Assembly: GCA_963790075.1 (NCBI GenBank)
Contig: CAWBNG010000005.1
Coordinates: 248,001 to 312,000, forward strand
DNA: 64,000 nt
Direction of reading: 5' to 3'
DNA from: CAYOUV01 sp963790075
GTDB lineage: Bacteria > Chloroflexota > Anaerolineae > Anaerolineales > Villigracilaceae
Position 1 is the stretch's first letter. The number at the start of each line of letters is the position of its first letter. The notes beneath the pieces are model-generated. The model saw nothing but the letters and a program-made list of their open reading frames with translations, was not told where the DNA came from and made no database searches. The position numbers and the translations under genes were made by a program. This document shows, in pieces, positions 58,958 through 64,000 of this stretch.

Positions 58958-59107
58958 TGACTCTATGTTGATGGTCCCGGTTTCTGCATATCATTGCGAA
59001 TCCTTTACGGACGGGAATGAGGGACTTGAAACCCGGCGCACCAACGCTGTCCTGAGCGCCGGAGAAAATTTGGACAGCTTTTCAAATGATCGAAAGGAGA
59101 TCACACC

Positions 59108-59326
59108 ATGAACAAGGATGTATTCGAAGGCAAGTGGAAGCAAATTCAGGGCCAGTCCAAAGAGTGGTGGGGCAAACTCACCGATGACGACTTGAAGCGA
59201 GTGGGCGGCAAGTACGACAAATTCGTCGGTCTGCTCCAGGAAAAGTATGGCTACACCCGCGAGAAGGCAGAAGATGAAATCAACCGGCGGGTAAAGGATG
59301 TGAAAGAGGCCGCTAAAAAAGCCTGA
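59108..59326 (+). CDS. csbD: CsbD-like stress protein
   Basis: The 72-residue protein is a textbook CsbD: MNKDVFEGKWKQIQGQSKEW, GKLTDDDLKRVGGKYDKFVG and LLQEKYGYTREKAEDEINRR. The family is induced by general stress in many bacteria; the biochemical role is unknown. GAAAGGAGA precedes the ATG. Copies 2 and 3 of the two-hairpin element flank it. Confidence 0.94.
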   Translation: MNKDVFEGKWKQIQGQSKEWWGKLTDDDLKRVGGKYDKFVGLLQEKYGYTREKAEDEINRRVKDVKEAAKKA

Positions 59327-59373
59327 GGCCATGAAGCCATGTCCTGGCAGCAGACTGTTCGCTTCTGTTTGTC

Positions 59374-59441
59374 TCCCCCAAGTGACGGAGGCCAACACCC
59401 CCCGGTCGATGGATGTGACCGGGGAGTGTTTATTGTAGGAT
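59374..59441 (+). repeat. two-hairpin element with invariant loop, copy 3
   Basis: CTCC...GGAG around CCCAAGTGAC, then ACACCCCCCGGTC / GACCGGGGAGTGT around GATGGATGT, then TTATTGTAGGATAAAT. It sits between csbD and the small membrane protein gene at 59541. Stem bases differ from copy 1 on both strands at several positions (CGACC/GGTCG against CGGTC/GACCG). Confidence 0.7.
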
Positions 59442-59540
59442 AAATTTAGACCCATGTAGGTTTATCGGTTCCAGCGTTTGCAACCGATGGTCTTCACCCA
59501 AATCATCGTACTGAGCAACAGCTCAAAAAGGAGAAATCTC

Positions 59541-59699
59541 ATGTTGTGGACTATCATCGTAATTCTGGTCATCCTGTGGCTGCTCGGCTTTTTCGGTCGG
59601 AACATCAGCCCCAGCTTCCCGCAAACAGGCAGTTGGATCCATATTTTGATCGTTATCGCCGTCATCCTGATCATCTTGCGCCTGTTGGGGATTGTTTAA
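59541..59699 (+). CDS. lmo0937-family small membrane protein
   Basis: The 52-residue protein MLWTIIVILVILWLLGFFGR... has two membrane helices joined by a short loop (NISPSFPQTGSWIH) and ends LRLLGIV, the pattern of lmo0937-type membrane proteins. AAAAGGAGAAA lies eight bases before the ATG at 59541, which rules out the upstream start at 59478. Such genes are often found with csbD and other stress genes. Confidence 0.82.
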   Translation: MLWTIIVILVILWLLGFFGRNISPSFPQTGSWIHILIVIAVILIILRLLGIV

Positions 59700-59880
59700 C
59701 TCTCTGTGCCCAGTTGAAAACTGAGAAACTGCCAGACAGGTTGCTTCTTCATACACAATACAGGAAAGCAGATTTTCAACGAGATCATACGCTCGTTGCA
59801 GATCTATTAGGATTGTCTTTGATTGGCTACTTGCGCTCAGGACAATAACTTACACATGATCGCTTTGAAGGAGCATTCTA
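59700..59880. other. gene-free stretch between the small membrane gene and the CBS remnant
   Basis: No convincing gene or terminator is visible. A short frame (from 59546) only shadows the neighbour. The stretch ends in a good ribosome site (GAAGGAG) before the ATG at 59881. Confidence 0.4.
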
Positions 59881-59986
59881 ATGAAAAAATGTAATGAAGT
59901 TATGACAGAAAAAACCCGTTTGCTGCCAGCCAGAAAAAACTGCAGAAATGGTTAAGGAAATTTCGCGATCTAACGCGTAGTAAGAA
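59881..59986 (+). pseudogene. N-terminal remnant of a CBS-domain protein
   Basis: After a good ribosome site the frame reads MKKCNEVMTEKTRLLPA, like the start of CBS-pair proteins (KCxEVMTxxPxxCLP). It then runs out at a TAA in 25 codons. Removing one A after GCC near 59936 continues as EKTAEMVKEISRSNA, which prolongs the resemblance before another stop at about 59986. Only this fragment exists, so it is a relic. Confidence 0.35.
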
Positions 59987-60017
59987 GCCTTATGAAGCAC
60001 TTTTCGAGAAGGTAGCC

Positions 60018-60887
60018 GTGGAGCTTCACACAGCCCGGCGGGGCATCCCGCTGATTGTTATGAGCGTTATAGCGGTGATTGCATTGGCATTCGGTCTTTT
60101 GGTCTATTTCACCCTGGCCAGCGCCGAGCCAGTGTTGGCCGCGTCCCTTTGTGGTGACGGTTCTGCTCCGGATTACGGTTTTACCTACAATTTGAGACAG
60201 GCCCATTGGACGGTGAATTGGCAGAACTATGCTTCAGAGCAGGCGGTGAATGAGGTGGATACAATCCTCGACCAACTGAATGCGGATTCCATTGCTCAGA
60301 CGATGATCCTGATCCAGCCGCAGGACCAGGTTGGCAACCGGGTCAACTGCGCCGTGCATTTCCTGCGTTACATGAAGCTTGGTAATCCAACTGGCGAGCG
60401 CAAGGATAACGGTTTTGTCTTTTTGATCGTGGTTGAACCCACCCAGATTGACGTGCACTATGGCGTGGGGCTAGGTCTGCCAGCGCTTACTGCATCCGAT
60501 CTGACTACCCTCAACCGCTTAGCCGAGGATGCTTATCAAACTACCCACAGCATGGATCAGGCGTTGCTGGCCCTGGTACAGGGGTTCGACAAGGTTGCCC
60601 GCAGCAAATATGCACCGCTTGTTTCCCCTACGCCAATCCCAGAGACAAATACCCAGCCGCAACTGCCTTCAGGGCCATTGGGTATTTTGACCGTTTGCGG
60701 TCAGCTATGTTTGGGCATCTTATTTCTGCTGTTTCTGTTGTGGGCGGCTCGAAGAGGAATTAGCTTCAATACATCCGGTTTTGGTTCCGGCGGTTCCGGC
60801 GGTTTCGGAGGTTCTTTCGGCGGAGGCAGGGGCGGTTCATCAACGCGTGGCGGCGGCGGAAGCGGACGTTCCGGGCGCGGTAATTAA
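60018..60887 (+). CDS. TPM-domain membrane protein with Gly-rich tail
   Basis: The 289-residue protein has an N-terminal membrane helix (about 12-35), a TPM (TLP18.3/Psb32/MOLO-1-like) domain with VNEVDTILDQLNADSIAQTM, DNGFVFLIVVEPTQIDVHYG and VGLGLPALTASDL, a second helix (about 224-246), and a Gly/Ser-rich C-terminus (GGSGGFGGSFGGGRGGSS). GAGAAGGT precedes the GTG start. TPM proteins are commonly paired with LemA, as here, and are thought to act at the membrane, possibly in protein repair or quality control. Confidence 0.85.
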   Translation: MELHTARRGIPLIVMSVIAVIALAFGLLVYFTLASAEPVLAASLCGDGSAPDYGFTYNLRQAHWTVNWQNYASEQAVNEVDTILDQLNADSIAQTMILIQPQDQVGNRVNCAVHFLRYMKLGNPTGERKDNGFVFLIVVEPTQIDVHYGVGLGLPALTASDLTTLNRLAEDAYQTTHSMDQALLALVQGFDKVARSKYAPLVSPTPIPETNTQPQLPSGPLGILTVCGQLCLGILFLLFLLWAARRGISFNTSGFGSGGSGGFGGSFGGGRGGSSTRGGGGSGRSGRGN

Positions 60888-60907
60888 ATAAATCAGGAGA
60901 TGAAGAC

Positions 60908-61597
60908 ATGAAACATACAATTAAACTGGTCTTTTCCGTTTTGATGCTGGTTGCCATCTTCGTTGGGCTGACCAGCTGCGGAGTCGTGAATACCGGCACC
61001 ACGGAATACAACGAGCTGGTGGCCTTGGTGCAGGGTGTGCAGTCTGCGGCGGCTAATTTTCAATTGGTGGTCGATACACAGTACGCCAAGATCCAGGCTA
61101 AAACACAGATCACCAAAGATTATTATGATGCGGTCAGCAACAGCGGCGAGGTCTGGACCGGTAACTTCCGTTCGCAAGCCGATGCACTAACCAACCTGCT
61201 AAAAAATTATCGTGATGCCAATGGTCAGCCATTGGATCCAACCAAACTGAACTTGAACGACCTGCAAGCCAAAGGCGCACTGCCCAGCGACCTGGGCCAG
61301 GGCTTTTCGCTTTACGTCAACGCCATCACCCAGGCCCCTCCACCCGTGCCGGATGCCACCGTCACCCTGGCGCTTGGCGATACCGTTGATGAGGCGATGA
61401 ACACCATTCAACTGGCTGGCACCGATTGGAATGATGCTGTCAAAGCCTACAACACCCGTCGGGCGCAGATTACGGGTGAGGTTGTGGCGCGCGTCTCCGC
61501 GTATTTCGGTTTTGACCTGCCGGTGACCTTTCCCTATTATCAGGGCGGCAATGCCGGCCAACCCATCCAGAATCCTTTGGCGACACCCAAACCATAG
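60908..61597 (+). CDS. LemA-like lipoprotein
   Basis: The 229-residue protein has a lipoprotein signal (VAIFVGLTSCGVV, Cys about 24) and a helical LemA-like body: YNELVALVQGVQSAAANFQL at the start and an NTRRAQITGEVVARVSAYFG motif near the end, before a short Pro-rich tail. It begins 20 bases after the TPM gene, so the two form an operon. LemA proteins are four-helix coiled bundles of unknown function. Confidence 0.82.
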   Translation: MKHTIKLVFSVLMLVAIFVGLTSCGVVNTGTTEYNELVALVQGVQSAAANFQLVVDTQYAKIQAKTQITKDYYDAVSNSGEVWTGNFRSQADALTNLLKNYRDANGQPLDPTKLNLNDLQAKGALPSDLGQGFSLYVNAITQAPPPVPDATVTLALGDTVDEAMNTIQLAGTDWNDAVKAYNTRRAQITGEVVARVSAYFGFDLPVTFPYYQGGNAGQPIQNPLATPKP

Positions 61598-61615
61598 GCG
61601 ACAAGGTTCTATTGT

Positions 61616-61795
61616 ATGAAAAATAATAATCTAGCAGGGAATGTTGTTGAAACGCAGGATTTAACCAAATAAATTTGGTAAAGATATTGCCGTGCAGACA
61701 TTAAACATGCAAGTGCCGCGCGGCACTATTTTTGGTTTTGTGGGTCCAAGCGGTTGTGGAAAAACGACTACCGTCCGCTTATTACGCGGGTTTTT
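61616..61795 (+). pseudogene. N-terminal fragment of an ABC transporter ATPase
   Basis: An ATG opens MKNNNLAGNVVETQDLTK and stops after 18 codons. Dropping one T gives a continuation KFGKDIAVQTLNMQVPRGTI, then FGFVGPSGCGKTTTVRLLRG, which contains a perfect Walker A (GPSGCGKTT). Just after LLRG the sequence changes into the 135-bp repeat at 61796. The Q-loop, signature and Walker B are all missing, so this is a broken gene. Confidence 0.7.
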
Positions 61796-61930
61796 CTCTA
61801 TCGTACAAATGAAGGGAAAGACCAGTCATAAAATACACTCAAGGTGACCAAGCCTAAGAGGAACACCTTACGCCTGATCGTTATCGAGTATACACAAAAG
61901 TGAGGAAAATGCTGAAGCAAATGATGAAGG
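61796..61930 (+). repeat. 135-bp repeat, copy B
   Basis: Matches 58353-58487 except for a handful of bases. It begins exactly where the ABC ATPase homology ends. From 61931 to 62053 no gene is convincing. Confidence 0.8.
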
Positions 61931-62053
61931 GGAATCACTCACTGGATGGCGGCCTACGTTTTTGGATTCTTATATGTTGCAGGATTTTCTGCTCCAGGAC
62001 AGAGATAGTCAAGTTACCCAATCATATATGGCAGCCGGCCAGGGTATTTAAAC

Positions 62054-62088
62054 AAAAACAGCCAGTCTTTTTTAACTGGCTGTTTTTA
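62054..62088. terminator. bidirectional terminator after dnaA
   Basis: AAAAACAGCCAGTC-TTTTTT-AACTGGCTGTTTTT forms a strong stem with A/T runs on both sides, 12 bases after the dnaA stop. Confidence 0.88.
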
Positions 62089-62099
62089 TTTCGAAAATT

Positions 62100-63449
62100 T
62101 CAGGCTACCGCTATCCGCCCATATAGTTGTTGACGAAGTTGCACGACCTGCCGGCGCAGACGGTCATCCCGTTCAAGTAAATCAGTGACTTTATCGATGG
62201 CATACATCACCGTGGTATGGTCGCGGCCTCCCAAGGCTTCTCCGATTTGGGGTAGAGAAACATTGGCTTCTTCCCGGAGCAGATACATGGCAATTTGCCT
62301 TGGTAGCGCAACGGCGCGAGAGCGGTCGCGGCTGAGTAATCGATCAGTGCTCAGGTTGAAAGCGTGTGCTACCAAATCCACTACTTTTTGGGGTTCGATA
62401 TCGCTCGCTTGAGGCAGGAGATCGGCCAGAGCCACCTCAGCCAGCTGCGGCGTGATTGCTGATCCGCTTAATTCAGCAAATGCCACAATGCGATTCAAGG
62501 CGCCTTCCAGTTCACGGATATTCGATTGCACCCGGCGTGCAATCAATTCCAAAATCTCATCCGGCACTGAGCGGCCGAAGCGTTCAGCCTTGTAGCGCAA
62601 AATTGCCTGGCGTGTCTCCAGATCAGGTGGTTGGATATCAGCTGTCAGACCCCACTCAAAACGTGAGCGCAATCGTTCTTCCAACGTCACCAGCGACTTG
62701 GGCGGGCGGTCAGACGAAACAATAATCTGCTTGTCCTGTCCGTGCAGAGTGTTGAAAGTATGGAAGAATTCTTCCTGGGTCGATTCCTTGCCGGCAATGA
62801 ATTGAATGTCATCGATCAAGAGCACGTCAATCGAGCGGTACTTATCGCGAAAGACCTGGGTGGTGTGCGCACGGATGGCGTTGATCAAGTCATTGGTAAA
62901 TTCTTCGGATGACACATACAGGACACTCAGACCACGTGCTGCACAGGAATTGCCAATCGCGTGCAGCAGATGTGTTTTTCCAAGCCCAACACCCCCATAC
63001 ACAAAAAGCGGATTGTAAGCCCGCGCCGGTTTCTCGGCCACGGCCTGTGCCGCAGCATGTACCAGACGATTACCTGCACCGACCACAAATGTATCAAAGG
63101 TATAACGAGGATTCAAACTTGGATTCTGCGCTCGATGGACCACAGACGATTCGGGCTCAGCCTCGGCTGGATGCGTTTCCACCTCCACCCCCTCGCCGCT
63201 TCCGTTCTGGGAAACCACAAATTTCACATCCACTGATGCGTTCAGAATGCCGACAAGCAAACGACTAACTGTACTGGCTAATCGACTCTCAAGCCAATCG
63301 CGCGCATATGCATTGCGCACTCCAATGGTCAAAACGCCGTTTTCATACACAATAAGCTTGGTATCACGGACCCAAGTGTCAAAAGACGCCTTGGGCATTT
63401 CCATTTGCAATTGACCAAGTACAGTTTGCCAGGCTCGTTCAGCGTCCAT
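62100..63449 (-). CDS. dnaA: chromosomal replication initiator DnaA
   Basis: The 449-residue protein shows all DnaA parts: domain I (MDAERAWQTVLGQLQMEMPK), a short linker, the AAA+ ATPase (PLFVYGGVGLGKTHLLHAIG as Walker A; VLLIDDIQFIAGKESTQEEF as Walker B), and domain IV (VARDRSRAVALPRQIAMYLL-type helix and ALGGRDHTTVMYAIDKVTDL). It binds DnaA boxes to open the origin. The ATG at 63449 has GAGGAGA seven bases upstream; the earlier ATG at 63455 is too close to it. Confidence 0.97.
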   Translation of the reverse strand: MDAERAWQTVLGQLQMEMPKASFDTWVRDTKLIVYENGVLTIGVRNAYARDWLESRLASTVSRLLVGILNASVDVKFVVSQNGSGEGVEVETHPAEAEPESSVVHRAQNPSLNPRYTFDTFVVGAGNRLVHAAAQAVAEKPARAYNPLFVYGGVGLGKTHLLHAIGNSCAARGLSVLYVSSEEFTNDLINAIRAHTTQVFRDKYRSIDVLLIDDIQFIAGKESTQEEFFHTFNTLHGQDKQIIVSSDRPPKSLVTLEERLRSRFEWGLTADIQPPDLETRQAILRYKAERFGRSVPDEILELIARRVQSNIRELEGALNRIVAFAELSGSAITPQLAEVALADLLPQASDIEPQKVVDLVAHAFNLSTDRLLSRDRSRAVALPRQIAMYLLREEANVSLPQIGEALGGRDHTTVMYAIDKVTDLLERDDRLRRQVVQLRQQLYGRIAVA

Positions 63450-63895
63450 GAGCATTCTCCTCTACAATGATATTTCTCTGCTCTGCCGATGATGAGATAA
63501 GTTGAAACAATGCCCCTTGCAAGGCTAACGGGGCAGTTCACACCTCGTTCGATTGTCTTACTTCTTTTGGGAAAGGACATGTGCACTATCGACATGTCCT
63601 GCCACCAACCGATTCAAATTCTAGCAGAAAATATGGCGACTTGCTACACGTCAAACCTACGTTATCTTAAAAACATCTTCTTTTTAAGGTCATCCAATGT
63701 TAAAAACACATTCTGCAAACATCAGGGAGCAACCCTTCGATTAGAACAAGCGTTTCAGCCAAAAAGCCTATCCAGTTTTTTTCATCCCCCATATATAGGG
63801 TTGATAAGCCAAAAATCGGATAGAAACACAAATGTGCCTTAAATAATCGCGGGGACGAAAATCTATTTTCGCCCCTCCGTGAAACACGAGATTCT
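63450..63895. other. intergenic region upstream of dnaA
   Basis: About 450 bases with no convincing gene. Inverted repeats: GCCCC...GGGGC around 63511-63533; AGGACATGT/ACATGTCCT (nine bp, 63574-63600); GGGGACGAAAAT/ATTTTCGCCCC (63851-63875). An AT-rich stretch lies at 63640-63720. I looked for TTATCCACA-type DnaA boxes and found no cluster, so an origin here is possible by position only. Confidence 0.45.
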
Positions 63896-63907
63896 GTGAA
63901 CTCGTTA

Positions 63908-64000
63908 ATGGATTTGGAAGACTACCGTCAGTTAATGTGGAATGCTGCACGGAACCCAGGCCAGCATTGTCGTTCCGTCGCCAATAGTCGAGGCGAAATC
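63908..64000 (+). CDS. 5' end of an unidentified gene (runs off the window)
   Basis: An ATG at 63908 opens MDLEDYRQLMWNAARNPGQH and stays open to the window edge (31 codons). There is no recognisable ribosome site, and the fragment is too short to identify. A GTG at 63896 is an alternative start. Confidence 0.3.
   Translation, partial: MDLEDYRQLMWNAARNPGQHCRSVANSRGEI

Noticed and set aside
63450..64000. Replication origin next to dnaA
   Set aside because: Position is suggestive, but no DnaA-box cluster could be found, so no origin feature is listed.

Overview
The window looks like a bacterial chromosome segment, most likely from a Chloroflexota (Anaerolineae-like) genome. This is an inference from gene content: many lipoproteins with Thr/Pro-rich linkers, F420-type enzymes, a YibE/F protein, a fused membrane/spermidine-synthase protein, and the order rpsB-tsf-pyrH-frr-uppS-cdsA with dnaA nearby. 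No rRNA or other phylogenetic marker is present to prove it.

Region 1 (about 1-23.2 kb) is accessory DNA organised like an integron cassette array. Mostly single, unrelated, AT-richer genes are separated by GC-rich imperfect palindromes that end in GTTRRRY core sites (GTTAGAC, GTTAGGC, GTTGGGC and similar) and begin with RYYYAAC-like inverse cores. In three cassettes the inverse core at the 3' end is the exact reverse complement (9-10 bp) of the core at the same cassette's 5' end, the signature of integron attC recombination. No integrase gene is visible, so this is a CALIN-like array or the distal part of one. Cargo includes a P-loop kinase, two orphan contractile-tail tube proteins (one fused to a helix-hairpin-helix domain), lipoproteins, DUF3237 (in two copies), a Ddn-like F420 protein, a half-size family-5 solute-binding protein, a RelE/Xre toxin-antitoxin pair, an EamA transporter, an HSL-type esterase, a TolB-like propeller and a SUKH protein. 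The array also holds decay products: an IS110 remnant, a MarR remnant, a truncated hemerythrin and degenerate repeats. A 4-kb MASE1-PAS-GAF-HD-GYP-hemerythrin sensor gene sits inside it.

Region 2 (about 23.2-58.2 kb) is ordinary chromosome, GC-richer and densely coded. It carries tRNA-Pro, tRNA-Sec and tRNA-Asn; a site-2 protease, transporters and an ECF sigma/anti-sigma/bactofilin-like operon; nadD, acpS, an M16 peptidase pair, dtd, trpS and glpX; and the rpsB-to-cdsA translation and envelope cluster. A SelW/Rdx-type selenoprotein gene with an in-frame UGA (CxxU motif) lies at 48236-48478 and fits with the tRNA-Sec gene at 24207-24300.

Region 3 (about 58.2-64 kb) has small stress and membrane genes (csbD, lmo0937-like, TPM, LemA), a 135-bp repeat present twice beside truncated HAD and ABC genes, and dnaA at the right end. 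A two-hairpin element with an invariant loop occurs three times: once before the HD-GYP-hemerythrin gene and twice flanking csbD.

Several genes are broken by what looks like one extra base (near positions 123, 11685, 13316, 39892 and others). The uniform direction suggests assembly or sequencing insertions, not separate decay events.
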